From: Sediminibacterium sp. Gen4
Lineage (GTDB): Bacteria; Bacteroidota; Bacteroidia; Chitinophagales; Chitinophagaceae
DNA length: 64,000 nt
NCBI GenBank assembly: GCA_013391385.1
Contig: JACBFI010000015.1
Span: forward strand, 16,202 to 80,201
Direction of reading: 5' to 3'
The number at the start of each line of letters is the position of its first letter. The first letter of the stretch is position 1. The translations under genes were made by a program, and so were the position numbers. This document shows, piece after piece, positions 33,598 through 43,233 of this stretch. Under the pieces are notes generated by a model. That model was not told the DNA's origin, made no database searches, and worked only from the letters and a program-made list of their open reading frames with translations.

Positions 33598-33933
33598 CGG
33601 AAGAATAGAGAAACAGAGGAATGTCCAAACAAGAAATTGGATACGCTTCTGTTGATCGTTTTACTTATAAGGCCCCCCTCCTCCTTACCATGGACCATGG
33701 ACTATATGCCATGAACCATGGCCTGAACCTCAGTATCACGCGAAAGCAAAAAATTTTTTGTGATAAAAAAAACACATATATTAGTATTCCCCCTACGAAA
33801 AGTTCAGTGCTGAAAGATTCTCACAACATGAGAAAGAATCTAACAAATGCAGAAGTTGAATCACCTGCATTCAGAATCTTTTATAAAATGTAAAGACAGA
33901 TTTTATAAACCTAAACCAACACCCACTTCTATC
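33598..33933. other. 336-bp intergenic region with one heptamer run
   Basis: Contains the ATGGACC-word run (33687-33728). After it come AT-rich DNA and TTCTCACAACATGAGAA, a short inverted repeat near 33819-33835 that may belong to the promoter of the TM2 operon. The open frames in this stretch are composed of repeat and are not supported. Confidence 0.55.
33687..33728. repeat. degenerate heptamer run (ATGGACC words)
   Basis: ATGGACC, ATGGACT, ATATGCC, ATGAACC, ATGGCCT in tandem, 90 bp after the LytTR stop codon. The same words recur at 36013-36050 and 47077-47127. CCATGG palindromes inside let the run fold on itself. Confidence 0.8.
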
Positions 33934-34269
33934 ATGGATGCACAAAAAGTAGACATGTTTATCATGTCCAATTCCAAATTCTTTGAAAGCCACCAGATTC
34001 ATTTCATTCGCGAAAAATTGTTGGCAGCGGATGATGCCAAATGGCCGATGCTCTCTACCATTCAGTTCAAAGACCCTACTACCAGTCTGATCGTTTCCAT
34101 TCTCGCAGGTTCACTGGGTATAGATCGTTTTATCATTGGTGATACCGGTTTGGGTATCGGAAAATTAATTACCTGTGGTGGTCTGGGTATCTGGGCAATT
34201 ATTGACTGGTTCCTGATTCAAGGGGCTACTCGCGAAAAAAATATGATGAAGATTCAACAATTCTTATAA
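33934..34269 (+). CDS. TM2 domain-containing protein
   Basis: A 111-aa protein. The C-terminal TM2 domain has two membrane helices with the conserved turn (SLIVSILAGSLGIDRFIIGD, GLGIGKLITCGGLGIWAIID). The N-terminal 55 residues are a charged helical segment. The ATG at 33934 is chosen because upstream codons to 33847 look non-coding. First gene of a tight four-gene operon with DUF2752, DUF4870-like and M48 peptidase genes; spacing to the next gene is 1 bp. Confidence 0.85.
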   Translation: MDAQKVDMFIMSNSKFFESHQIHFIREKLLAADDAKWPMLSTIQFKDPTTSLIVSILAGSLGIDRFIIGDTGLGIGKLITCGGLGIWAIIDWFLIQGATREKNMMKIQQFL

Positions 34270-34270
34270 G

Positions 34271-34690
34271 ATGCCTTTACAGCGAAACAGATACTATCTT
34301 TTCGCTGCCGGCTTACTGCTATTGGGTTATGGATGGATGTTGTATCTGAAAATATCGCATAACAACAAAGCCCTATCTTCAGTAGGGCTCTGTATTTTCA
34401 AACAAACTACAGGTATTCCTTGTCCTTCCTGTGGCAGTAGCCGGTCTGTATTGGCAATCACCCACGGACAATTCACAGAAGCTTTTTTGTGGAATCCATT
34501 AGGGTATATGATTGCTGCAGTATTGCTGATATTGCCTTTTGTGATTTTGTATGATTTGGTATATCAACAAAAAGTACTCATCAATAGCTATGAGCGAATA
34601 GAAAACTTGTTCCGTAAAAGGGTGATATTGTTTTCAGCTATTACATTGATTATTGCTAACTGGATCTGGAATATTTATAAGGGAGTATGA
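34271..34690 (+). CDS. DUF2752 family membrane protein
   Basis: A 139-aa protein with three membrane segments and the DUF2752 core, FKQTTGIPCPSCGSSRSVLA, then HGQFTEAFLWNPLGYM. The CPxCGxxR motif is the family hallmark and may bind metal or redox-pair. Function is unknown. Its stop overlaps the next gene start by 4 bp, so translation is coupled. Confidence 0.9.
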   Translation: MPLQRNRYYLFAAGLLLLGYGWMLYLKISHNNKALSSVGLCIFKQTTGIPCPSCGSSRSVLAITHGQFTEAFLWNPLGYMIAAVLLILPFVILYDLVYQQKVLINSYERIENLFRKRVILFSAITLIIANWIWNIYKGV

Positions 34691-35118
34691 TACAAATAAA
34701 GTCATTTGCATATGAACCGGGTGAACATGAATCAGAGAAAGCTTCGAACAGCTATCTGATGTCGCTCATCGCCGTAATGGTGGGTTTGCCCCTGCCCATT
34801 ATTAATCTGATTGCTACTTTCATTTTTTATCTGGGAAATAGAAAGGGCACTTATTTTGTTCGATGGCATTGCACACAGGCGCTACTGTCTCAGTTCTCTT
34901 TATTATTCATCAATAGTTTTGGTTTTTGGTGGACCGTCTCTATTTTTTTTACAGAAGAACAAATCAGCAATCGTTATATCGCCTATATGTTGGCAGTCAT
35001 TCTTTTTAATCTCACTGAATTGATAGCCACTATTTACACAGCCATTCAAACACGAAAGGGTAAACATATTGAATGGTGGTTGTATGCCGATATCACAAGC
35101 CTTCTATGTAAACCGTAA
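34687..35118 (+). CDS. DUF4870-like membrane protein
   Basis: A 143-aa protein with three to four hydrophobic segments. The pattern LMSLIAVMVGLPLPIINLIA, then GTYFVRWHCTQALLSQF fits DUF4870/Tic20-like proteins, where a His/Gln sits after the first helix pair. It overlaps the DUF2752 gene by ATGA and precedes the M48 peptidase by 9 bp. It may be a membrane partner of that peptidase (inference). Confidence 0.75.
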   Translation: MIQIKSFAYEPGEHESEKASNSYLMSLIAVMVGLPLPIINLIATFIFYLGNRKGTYFVRWHCTQALLSQFSLLFINSFGFWWTVSIFFTEEQISNRYIAYMLAVILFNLTELIATIYTAIQTRKGKHIEWWLYADITSLLCKP

Positions 35119-35127
35119 TCTTCAACT

Positions 35128-35925
35128 ATGCCAAAAATTGTATTGAAAATATTGATACTGGTTGTGCTATTTCTGGGAACCTGGTTCGTACTGGAACAGG
35201 TGAACTGGATGAAAATATTTAAGGTAAAAAAATTGACCGATGAAACAGAGCAAAAACTCGGGCAATTGTTTTTGAAAATTTTTACCGAAAGAGAAACAAT
35301 GATAGTAGACAAATCGGTTATTTCAGTGGTCAATGATATTCAACAAAAAATTTGTACTGCTAACAACATTAATTCATCTGATATTATTGTACATGTAGTT
35401 GAAAAGAATGAAGTGAATGCTTTTGCCATTCCCGGCGGACATATCATTGTATATTCCGGTTTGCTGAAAGAAGCTAAAAATGCATCCGCATTCTCAGGTG
35501 TGTTGGCGCATGAAATGGCACACCAAGAGTTGAATCATGTAATGAAAAAACTGGTAAAAGAAGTTGGTCTTTCCGTGTTATTGTCTCTCGCTACAGGATC
35601 GGGTGGCTCGGAACTGGCTACACAAGTAGCACAGATATTATCATCATCAGCATTTGACAGGAAACTGGAAAAGGAAGCAGATATGAAGGCGGTACAATAT
35701 TTGGAGAAAGCCAAAATTAACGCAGCAGATCTGGCAGATTTCTTATACGGTGTTGCCGAAAAGGAATCCGAAATAACCGCCTATCTGATATGGGCTTCCA
35801 CACATCCCGACTCCAAACAGAGAGCCCAATACATTCTGGATAAAATCAAAACATCAAGCATTCAGTACAGATCTCCCGTAACAGAAGAAAGATGGAAATC
35901 TTTGCAATCTTCATTAGAAGATTAA
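35128..35925 (+). CDS. M48 family metallopeptidase
   Basis: A 265-aa zinc peptidase related to HtpX/BepA. An N-terminal membrane anchor or signal (IVLKILILVVLFLGTWFVL) is followed by the peptidase domain: NAFAIPGGHIIVYSGLL, the zinc motif HEMAH (in LAHEMAHQELNH), and the third ligand glutamate in EKEADMKAVQYL. The C-terminus STHPDSKQRAQYI is the usual end of the domain. It likely processes or removes envelope proteins. Last gene of the TM2-DUF2752-DUF4870 operon. Confidence 0.92.
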   Translation: MPKIVLKILILVVLFLGTWFVLEQVNWMKIFKVKKLTDETEQKLGQLFLKIFTERETMIVDKSVISVVNDIQQKICTANNINSSDIIVHVVEKNEVNAFAIPGGHIIVYSGLLKEAKNASAFSGVLAHEMAHQELNHVMKKLVKEVGLSVLLSLATGSGGSELATQVAQILSSSAFDRKLEKEADMKAVQYLEKAKINAADLADFLYGVAEKESEITAYLIWASTHPDSKQRAQYILDKIKTSSIQYRSPVTEERWKSLQSSLED

Positions 35926-35960
35926 AAAGAGATATTCAGCCTACTACCCAATACCCCAAC

Positions 35961-36003
35961 AAAAAAGAGGATGTCTCAAAAGTCTGAGACATCCTCTTTT
36001 TGC
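35961..36003. terminator. strong bidirectional terminator
   Basis: AAAAAAGAGGATGTCTCA pairs perfectly with TGAGACATCCTCTTTTT across a six-base loop. It serves the converging M48 operon and SusCD pair 3. Confidence 0.95.
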
Positions 36004-36012
36004 TCACGCTAT

Positions 36013-36050
36013 TGGCCATGGACTATGGACCATAGGCCATGAACCATAAG
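36013..36050. repeat. degenerate heptamer run (ATGGACC words)
   Basis: ATGGACT, ATGGACC, ATAGGCC, ATGAACC, ATAAGC in tandem, ending at the stop codon (36051-36053) of the leftward SusD gene. Same word family as 33687-33728. Confidence 0.8.
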
Positions 36051-37508
36051 CTAATTCACATCCCACCACAACCTCGTAGTCAAAGCACCCACATTAGGTG
36101 TTTTGTTGTTTCTTGTTTTTTCACTGGAAGGATAATCCAGTCTTCTGATGGGAGAACTAAGAATAGCACCTACTGGTAATTGGAAGCCGGTATATGCAAA
36201 ATTGAACCTTCTTGCATCATCAAACGTAACCGGAGAAAGGAACAAGGCTTTGTATTTTTCTTCCAGAATTCTGGCTTGTGTTAATGCACCACTTCCTACG
36301 CCTACTGTTGCTCTTAAGAGGTAAGCATCTCTATCTGTTGCGCTTACGCCTATTTTATTCATATTCGCTCTGATACCTTCAAGATAAGCAGTATAAGCCC
36401 TTGTTGGGTTCGCAGCTCTTAATGCAGCTTCGGCTTCAATAAATTTCACTTCTTCGTAAGTACTTACAAAAAGCGGAGAAGCATCACCACTATAATAACC
36501 GGCTAATACAAGGTAGCATTCATCATTGGTGGTTCCTGTACCTACACGACCCACGCCATTACGTGTTCCTCTGTAATCATTGAAGCGAGTGAGGTTGGTG
36601 AGTCTGGGTAAACGCGGATCCTGCGATGCAGTATTGGCATTCATGGAATTATTGATGAACTGTGTGCTCAACCAACCATCCAATACCAAGCCGGCTTGGT
36701 TTCTGGCAACCTGTGCCCATGGATTACGCAAGGTGAAAACAGTGACCCTGGATTCCATATTGTTATTGGTGTAGGCGCTGTCTACTGCAGATAAAACTGC
36801 TGTAGCGCTGTATCCGGTTGTTTTGGATAACTGTTGTAACAATCTTGCTTTAATGGCATAGGCAGTTCTGATCCACCAAATTCTGTTGGTGGTATTCCAA
36901 GCGGCAGAACTAGCTGCTGCATTTCCATGCATAAAGTCTGCTGCAGGCGTTACATTAACAGTAGGTATTTTGCGTAGCTCGGCAATACCTTCATCCAATA
37001 AAGTAATGCACTGGGTATGTAATTGTTGTGCATCATCAAACTTAGGAGTTAAGTTGTCGCCTTTAAAAGCTTCAGAGAAAGGAACATCACCCCATAAGTT
37101 TGTCGTTAAACTTAGATTAATCGCCATCATCACTTTTGCCATTCCCAAGTGTGCAGAGCTGTTCAATTTAATAGACAGTTCCTGTAGGTCATAGAGGTCT
37201 GTCATATTATCATACAAATTTCTCCAAAGCGTACTATAGTCTACACGATCATAAATATCTGTTGGACTTGATGCGTTTGGCGAAGCAAAGTATTGTACAT
37301 AATAGTTAGGGCCCGCATTGGCAACACGGAATACATTCAGTCCGGTATTCTGTGTAGTAGCTGCTAACAAACCATTGATGGGGGCTTCTGTAGGTCTGTT
37401 CGGGTCATTATTAATGTCAAGATATTTCTTACAACTACTGCCGATGATCGTTACTGCCAGTAACAAACAGCAGAGAAGTCGATTGGGATTGATACTATAT
37501 TTTTTCAT
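36051..37508 (-). CDS. SusD/RagB family lipoprotein (pair 3)
   Basis: A 485-aa lipoprotein with lipobox GSSC (Cys 26) and KKYLDINNDPNRPTEAP, the start typical of SusD-like_2/RagB proteins with an N-terminal NDPN motif. The C-terminus (ILEEKYKALFLSPVTFDDARRF, PIRRLDYPSSEKTRN) matches the same subfamily. It lies 18 bp downstream of its SusC. In this subfamily the pair often imports peptides or glycopeptides, but that cannot be concluded here. Confidence 0.93.
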   Translation of the reverse strand: MKKYSINPNRLLCCLLLAVTIIGSSCKKYLDINNDPNRPTEAPINGLLAATTQNTGLNVFRVANAGPNYYVQYFASPNASSPTDIYDRVDYSTLWRNLYDNMTDLYDLQELSIKLNSSAHLGMAKVMMAINLSLTTNLWGDVPFSEAFKGDNLTPKFDDAQQLHTQCITLLDEGIAELRKIPTVNVTPAADFMHGNAAASSAAWNTTNRIWWIRTAYAIKARLLQQLSKTTGYSATAVLSAVDSAYTNNNMESRVTVFTLRNPWAQVARNQAGLVLDGWLSTQFINNSMNANTASQDPRLPRLTNLTRFNDYRGTRNGVGRVGTGTTNDECYLVLAGYYSGDASPLFVSTYEEVKFIEAEAALRAANPTRAYTAYLEGIRANMNKIGVSATDRDAYLLRATVGVGSGALTQARILEEKYKALFLSPVTFDDARRFNFAYTGFQLPVGAILSSPIRRLDYPSSEKTRNNKTPNVGALTTRLWWDVN

Positions 37509-37526
37509 GGTCTTCAGGTTTGGGTG

Positions 37527-40500
37527 TTAGAAATTAACATTCAGTGTCAGGAAATAACTGCGTACACCCGGATAAGTAAATCCGGCAAAACCATCCGCAT
37601 TACTGTCTGCACTTGTAGAACTGTTTTCAGGATCAAAACCTGAATACTTGGTCCACAATAAAAGATTGTTTCCTGTTAAAGTAACAGAAGCATCTTTTAT
37701 GAAGTTTTGTTTTTTGAAGAGTTTAGCAGGTAAACCATAGGATAGACTCAACGTACGTAAACGAGTCCATCCAGCATCTTCCACAAAGTTTTCGGTAACA
37801 CCTCTGTGAATGTTTCTGTAAAAACCATCACCATAGTTTCTACCGTCGGGTCCTACCTGTTGTCCTAACCAAACTGTTTGTGTATTGGCAGCACCACCGG
37901 CAACTACACCCGGGAATACACGTGTGCTGTTACGATTTTCTGTGTATTTAGCAATACCAAAAGCACTCATGAAATTTCCCAGCTGATTGAATCGCTGAAA
38001 ACCACTTCTGATATCAAACAATACAGAGAGGGTGAGATTTTTATACGTGAAACTATTGTTGATGCCCCAGATAGCACGTGGTTGTGAATTGCCCAATAAA
38101 CGTTGATTGGTTACATCACGAATAGGGAATCCGGCACCGGTACCGGTGGTACCAATCAACATCGGAAGATCTCTACGCAGTGTGATTCTATCATCTGTTG
38201 CTGTTCCATAAAAACGTTGATACGCAATACCATATAAACCACCTACGGGCTGGCCTACCACCCAACGCTGTGTAGCACCGCTGTTGAGATAACCAAACTG
38301 ACTACCAATTACAATATCTGTTAAACCTGGAGCCAGACTAATAACTTTATTCCGATTGCTGGTGAAGTTTACACTCGCATCCCAGGTAAAGTTATTCGTC
38401 TTTACAGGTGTACCATTCACTACCAATTCAATACCCTTGTTTTCAATTTCACCTGAATTCAAGATGAAAGAATTAAATCCGGTTGAATTCGGAACCAATA
38501 CCGGATTCACAACGTCTTTACTGTTGATCTTATAGTAGCTAACATCAAAACCAACACGGTTGTTGAGGAATTGCATTTCCAAACCAACCTCACGGTTATC
38601 GGTAAACTCAGGTCTGAGTTCAGTAGCACCTCTCACATCATCTCTTGTCCAACCAATGACATTGTTCACAGGCTGTCCAAATGCATTGTTATAATAGGTA
38701 TTGGTAAGATAAGGTGTTACCGGAGCTATACCGATCTTGGCAAAAGAAGCACGCAGTTTACCATAAGAGATCCAGGATGGTAATTCAAAGTGCTGACTGA
38801 ATACATAACTCAAACTAGCACTTGGATAGAAAAAGCTTTGGTTACCACTGGCAACAGAGCTTGCCCAGTCATTACGTCCGGTTACTGATAGGTATACAAA
38901 ATTGCGATAGCTCAAAGTAGCATCTCCAAAAATACCCATGGTTCTGAGTGCAGTTTGTCGACTGTTTTGTGTTACGAATTTTGCATTGTTGAGCGAGAGT
39001 AGTGTTGGCACATCCAATTCACGACCCTCTGTTTGCTGGAAATTATAGCTTTGGTCAACAAGATCATGTCCGGCTCTTACGGTTAATCCGAATTGATCAC
39101 TCAAATTGAATTTACCGGTTAGCAATAAATTGCTGTTGAGGATTTTGTTGAGGATGCGATACTCTCCAACAAATCCCAATGCATTATCAGCAAAGTTGAT
39201 GACACCGGTACGAGGTACTTGTGCAGGTGCAGTAGCTCTTCTGCTGTCTGATGTGAAGTCATAACCCACACGATAGCTGATGTCTAACCAACTGATTGGG
39301 GCATAGTTGATGGCTACGTTGGAAATAACACGATCTACTTTATCCTTGAACAAATTATAGTAGGCGCCAAAAATGGGATTGTTATTTCCATAGGTTTTAT
39401 GTGTACCATCCGGATTTTTATAATCACGAACATCCCATCTTGGACTCCAGTAGGTAAGTCCTTCATTAAAACGGTCGGCATTGTAGCGCAAGCCACCGCT
39501 GCTGATATAGTTTACGGATGGGTTTATTTTTAATTTATCACTCAACTTCAACGTCGCATTCAAGCAAGCATTGAAATTGGAGTAATCTGTATTTGGTAAA
39601 ACACCTTGGTGTTTGAAATAACCAAAAGAAGAATTGATCAATGCTTTTTCAGTTCCGCCACTGATGTTTACAGTGTTGCGGTATTGGTAACCTCTTTCAT
39701 AGGCTCGGGCATAGTGGTGGAAAAGCTGATCGGGGTGAGTAGGATCGGCTGTTTTACCGGCAGCTACGGTTGGACCAAATGAAGGGAAGAAATCATTTCT
39801 GTTGTAGTTATTATTATAACCTTGGGTGTAGGTAGTTTGTACATCCGGAAATTTATTGACTTCTTCCGTACCTACAGTGGATGTATAACTCACTCTCATT
39901 TTACCGGTCTTGGCACTTTTAGTGGTGATGACAATTACACCATTACTGCCTCTGAAACCATAGAGGGCTGTAGCAGCACCACCTCTTAAAATGGAGAGAC
40001 TTTCAATATCATCTGGATTCAAATCAGAGATCCTATTACTCATACCTCTTAATGCAGCATTCCCACCTTCTACAACGGTACTATTATCAACGATCACCCC
40101 ATCAATAACAAACAAGGGTTGGTTACTACCTAATGAACTTTTGGGTCCACGAATCACAATCCTGGCACCTTGACCTGGACCACCGCCGGTGGAATTGATC
40201 TGTACACCGGCTACTCGTCCTTGAATAGCGTTGATGAGATTGGGTTGCTTACTTTCCAAGAGATCTTTATTACTGATCTCAGTGGCTGCATAACCCAATG
40301 CTTTTTTCTGTTGCTTCACACCAAAAGCGGTTACTACCACTTCACTCATGGCTGTACCACTGCGCAAGGAGATGGAAAGGTTGTTGGCTGTACCAACTTC
40401 CACCTCTTTGTCTTCATAGCCGATGGCCTTGATCTGTAAGGTTACTTTTCCGGAAGGAATAGCAAGTGTAAATGCGCCTTCTTCATTGGCATTGGCTCCT

Positions 40501-40652
40501 GTTTTGGTGCCTTTGATCAGAATACTGGCATAGGGAACAGGCTGTCCTTTTGCATCTGCAACTTTACCTGTGATTGTGCGGTTTTGTGCAATACTGAGCG
40601 TGCTACATAAAAGCAAGCACCAGCACCACAAGTTCGGTAACAATTTTTTCAT
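37527..40652 (-). CDS. SusC/RagA family TonB-linked outer membrane protein (pair 3)
   Basis: A 1041-aa transporter: signal peptide to about 22 (LLCSTLSIAQ), carboxypeptidase-regulatory-like domain (NRTITGKVADAKGQPVPYAS), TonB-box-like SEVVVTAFG, and the GVKQQKKALGYAATEIS motif typical of one SusC subfamily. The plug signature is DIESLSILRGGAATALYGFR. The barrel has the terminal Phe (LTLNVNF). First gene of a two-gene operon with the SusD-like lipoprotein. Its upstream region contains inverted repeats. Confidence 0.95.
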   Translation of the reverse strand: MKKLLPNLWCWCLLLCSTLSIAQNRTITGKVADAKGQPVPYASILIKGTKTGANANEEGAFTLAIPSGKVTLQIKAIGYEDKEVEVGTANNLSISLRSGTAMSEVVVTAFGVKQQKKALGYAATEISNKDLLESKQPNLINAIQGRVAGVQINSTGGGPGQGARIVIRGPKSSLGSNQPLFVIDGVIVDNSTVVEGGNAALRGMSNRISDLNPDDIESLSILRGGAATALYGFRGSNGVIVITTKSAKTGKMRVSYTSTVGTEEVNKFPDVQTTYTQGYNNNYNRNDFFPSFGPTVAAGKTADPTHPDQLFHHYARAYERGYQYRNTVNISGGTEKALINSSFGYFKHQGVLPNTDYSNFNACLNATLKLSDKLKINPSVNYISSGGLRYNADRFNEGLTYWSPRWDVRDYKNPDGTHKTYGNNNPIFGAYYNLFKDKVDRVISNVAINYAPISWLDISYRVGYDFTSDSRRATAPAQVPRTGVINFADNALGFVGEYRILNKILNSNLLLTGKFNLSDQFGLTVRAGHDLVDQSYNFQQTEGRELDVPTLLSLNNAKFVTQNSRQTALRTMGIFGDATLSYRNFVYLSVTGRNDWASSVASGNQSFFYPSASLSYVFSQHFELPSWISYGKLRASFAKIGIAPVTPYLTNTYYNNAFGQPVNNVIGWTRDDVRGATELRPEFTDNREVGLEMQFLNNRVGFDVSYYKINSKDVVNPVLVPNSTGFNSFILNSGEIENKGIELVVNGTPVKTNNFTWDASVNFTSNRNKVISLAPGLTDIVIGSQFGYLNSGATQRWVVGQPVGGLYGIAYQRFYGTATDDRITLRRDLPMLIGTTGTGAGFPIRDVTNQRLLGNSQPRAIWGINNSFTYKNLTLSVLFDIRSGFQRFNQLGNFMSAFGIAKYTENRNSTRVFPGVVAGGAANTQTVWLGQQVGPDGRNYGDGFYRNIHRGVTENFVEDAGWTRLRTLSLSYGLPAKLFKKQNFIKDASVTLTGNNLLLWTKYSGFDPENSSTSADSNADGFAGFTYPGVRSYFLTLNVNF

Positions 40653-41042
40653 AATAGTTATTTTAGGTATTAGATAGGATAGAAAAGATACAAAAAACAG
40701 TTTAAAAGTGAGTTATACCCGAATAAATTGATCAATCAGTCGAAATGCAAAAAGTACAATAAATTATTTATATAAAAACTTATGTATATCAAAATCAATG
40801 ACTTATTCGGTTTCTTGCGGATTTTCGATTAGAAATTTCTATTGGATCATAGTGATAAAATAGTTGAAAGGGTGATCATTAGACCGGATTGATAAAGCTG
40901 TTACCATGGTAAATCAACAGGAAACCTTTTTTTATATTACCCAGCAGGGTAATATGCTAATCAATCCATGTATTAAGATGGAAGAAGACCGCTGGATGAA
41001 TATTTTTTTCTTTGTTCTTCGACTTTTATATTGGAGTTCTAA
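40653..41042. promoter_or_regulatory. 390-bp divergent regulatory region with two palindromes
   Basis: Lies between SusC pair 3 and the methyltransferase gene. It holds the perfect palindrome TTACCATGGTAA (40901-40912) and an inverted repeat ATATTACCC-AGCA-GGGTAATAT (40934-40955). Both contain TTACC and are 25 bp apart, so they may be binding sites of one regulator. No gene is seen. Confidence 0.5.
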
Positions 41043-41885
41043 ATGCCTGATTTGAAGAAGAAAGAGCCATTAAAGATTTTTACACATCAGTATCCGAAAT
41101 GGTTATTCGATCACCCACGATGGATTCGTCTGATTTATCTATCCAATTATCTAACACAACTTCGAAAGTGGCATATCTCGAAACGACTCAAGAAGTTATT
41201 AGCAAAAAAAGGCGACTCATTTTCTCTGCTGGATGTTGGGTGTGGGGAAGGTCAATTTCTTTTTCCTTACGCAGCTGCCCATAGAAACAGCTTTTTTAAG
41301 GGACTGGATCGTGCTGAAACCAATATTTCATTTTGTAAGCAATATGCAAAAGTACAGCAGTACACACATGTTGTTTTTGAGCAAACAGAGATTGAATCTT
41401 TTAATGAGTCAGATAAGTATGATGTTTCCTTGTGCTTATCTGTTTTACCCTACTGTACAAATGATGATGCAGCATTGGCTCAATTGTATAAAGCCATGAA
41501 GAAAGACGGAGAACTTTTGTTGTATGTACCGGTAAATAATACCATACTATTACCTTTCTATAAGCGTATTATAAAAAAATATGATAATTATGAAAGCATC
41601 CAAAAAAATCAAAAAACATATACCGAAGAACGTGTAAAAGAACTCTTATATCAAAATCATTTTGCAATCACTGAAACAAAGAGCACATATGGCTTTTGGG
41701 GTAAATTGAGTAATGAGTTATTGAATAGTCATTTTATCCTTTTTAATGCATATGCCCTACCCTTGAAAATTATTGTACTGACTTCATTTATCATTTTTTA
41801 TCCACTGATATTACTGTGTATGATTCTTGACTTTATGTTACCCGTTCAATCAGGAAACGGATTAATGCTTGTTGCCAAAAAATAA
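41043..41885 (+). CDS. class I SAM-dependent methyltransferase
   Basis: A 280-aa protein. Residues 55-165 form the methyltransferase core with motif I LLDVGCGEGQFLF, acidic motif II near KGLDRAE, and motif IV YDVSLCLSVLPYC. The C-terminal 60 residues contain a long hydrophobic segment (LKIIVLTSFIIFYPLILLCM) and likely anchor the enzyme to the membrane, which suggests a lipid or quinone-like substrate (inference). It has no operon partner that reveals the substrate. Confidence 0.85.
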   Translation: MPDLKKKEPLKIFTHQYPKWLFDHPRWIRLIYLSNYLTQLRKWHISKRLKKLLAKKGDSFSLLDVGCGEGQFLFPYAAAHRNSFFKGLDRAETNISFCKQYAKVQQYTHVVFEQTEIESFNESDKYDVSLCLSVLPYCTNDDAALAQLYKAMKKDGELLLYVPVNNTILLPFYKRIIKKYDNYESIQKNQKTYTEERVKELLYQNHFAITETKSTYGFWGKLSNELLNSHFILFNAYALPLKIIVLTSFIIFYPLILLCMILDFMLPVQSGNGLMLVAKK

Positions 41886-41960
41886 TGGAGAAATGATGAG
41901 AGCTTTTTTAAAAACAGACAAAATGATACTTTCTTATCTTCAATATTCAAATTACGATTT

Positions 41961-42917
41961 ATGAAACTACATACCAGTCGCGCTTTGCTATTTGTAATAG
42001 CAGTAGTAGCTTTTATCATTGTTAGTGCTTTTTCCATTAAAGAAAAAAACATGGCCGATCATGATGTTATTGGAAGATGGGATCTCACGGTAAACATGGG
42101 AGATCGAATAGCGCCGTCTTGGTTAGAGATCAAATTGTCTGGAATTAAAACCTTAGTGGGACAATTTGTGGCAGATGGAGGAAGTGCCAGACCCATTGCG
42201 CAAGTGCATGTGAAAGAAGGAAAGATTCATTTTTCCATTCCGCCACAATGGGATCGTACAGATAAGGAAATGGTATTGGAAGCAACGCTTGAAAACGATC
42301 TACTCAAAGGAACCATTCAGGCAAGTAATGGTAAAACTTATACGTTTACAGGAGAAAGAGCGCCATTGCTGAAGAGAACAAATCCGGTGGTATGGGGTGA
42401 ACCTATTCAGTTGTTGAATAACAAAGATTTGAGTGGTTGGCACGGGCAAGGCAAAAACAACCAATGGCAAAATATCAATGGTGTATTAACCAGTGCTCGA
42501 TCTGGAACCAATCTTATTACAGATCAAACATTCACCGATTTCAAACTGCATATTGAATTTCGTTATCCTGCAGGAAGTAATAGTGGTATCTATTTAAGAG
42601 GTCGCTATGAAGTGCAGGTAGAAGATAATGCCGGTAAAGAACCTTCTTCTACTTATTTCGGCGGTATCTATGGATTTTTAACGCCCAATGAAATGGTCGC
42701 CAAGTCGCCGGGTGAATGGCAGACTTATGATATCACTCTTATAGGCCGTAGGGTAACAGTGGTTGCCAATGGAAAAGCCATCATTGTTGATCAAATTATT
42801 CCAGGAATTACGGGTGGTGCTTTAGATAGTAAAGAAGGAGAACCGGGACCTATTATGTTACAAGGAGACCATGGTCCGATTGAATATAGAAATATTATAC
42901 TTACACCGGCTAAATGA
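41961..42917 (+). CDS. DUF1080 (3-keto-disaccharide hydrolase-like) protein
   Basis: A 318-aa exported protein. A signal or anchor (LLFVIAVVAFIIVSAFS) precedes a small beta domain (about 30-135, DVIGRWDLTVN) and then DUF1080, a concanavalin-like jelly roll (140-315). Family features include LLNNKDLSGWHG, DFKLHIEFRYPAGSNSGIYLRGRYEVQVED, GEWQTYDITLIGRRVTVVANG and the final GPIEYRNIIL. Related enzymes cleave 3-keto-glycosides. The sugar-porter gene 316 bp downstream fits a role in glycoside use. Terminated by the hairpin at 43112. Confidence 0.9.
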   Translation: MKLHTSRALLFVIAVVAFIIVSAFSIKEKNMADHDVIGRWDLTVNMGDRIAPSWLEIKLSGIKTLVGQFVADGGSARPIAQVHVKEGKIHFSIPPQWDRTDKEMVLEATLENDLLKGTIQASNGKTYTFTGERAPLLKRTNPVVWGEPIQLLNNKDLSGWHGQGKNNQWQNINGVLTSARSGTNLITDQTFTDFKLHIEFRYPAGSNSGIYLRGRYEVQVEDNAGKEPSSTYFGGIYGFLTPNEMVAKSPGEWQTYDITLIGRRVTVVANGKAIIVDQIIPGITGGALDSKEGEPGPIMLQGDHGPIEYRNIILTPAK

Positions 42918-43233
42918 TCATCATGATTGGTTTATCTACTGAATTGGTTTTGTGGTCTACAGATAGGTGGCCCTCATCGAAGTGATTTTATGAACTGGAT
43001 ACATACGGGTACTTTCGCCATAGAAATTATTCATTCAGAAAATAAAGAACGATCAGCTATTATCCGGGGGGATTATTATTGACTTGTTTTTATAACCCTA
43101 ATGAATATCAGGATCCGCCATAGGCGGATCTTTTTTTTGAAACAAGTTGATAGAAACGCCCTCAGTTTGTTTTGCTCTTTCATGAATCTGCAATGATTTT
43201 TTATAGTATCTTATGTGGTCAATACAACTGATT
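42918..43233. other. 316-bp intergenic region, terminator only
   Basis: Apart from the terminator at 43112-43138 I see nothing definite. The MFS gene promoter should lie in 43140-43230. Confidence 0.5.
43112..43138 (+). terminator. intrinsic terminator of the DUF1080 gene
   Basis: The stem GATCCGCC/GGCGGATC with an ATA loop is followed by eight T. Confidence 0.95.

Noticed and set aside
33621-33893. 90-codon plus-strand frame before the TM2 gene
   Set aside because: Its middle is the ATGGACC heptamer run and the rest has no protein-like pattern; the true operon start is the TM2 gene at 33934.
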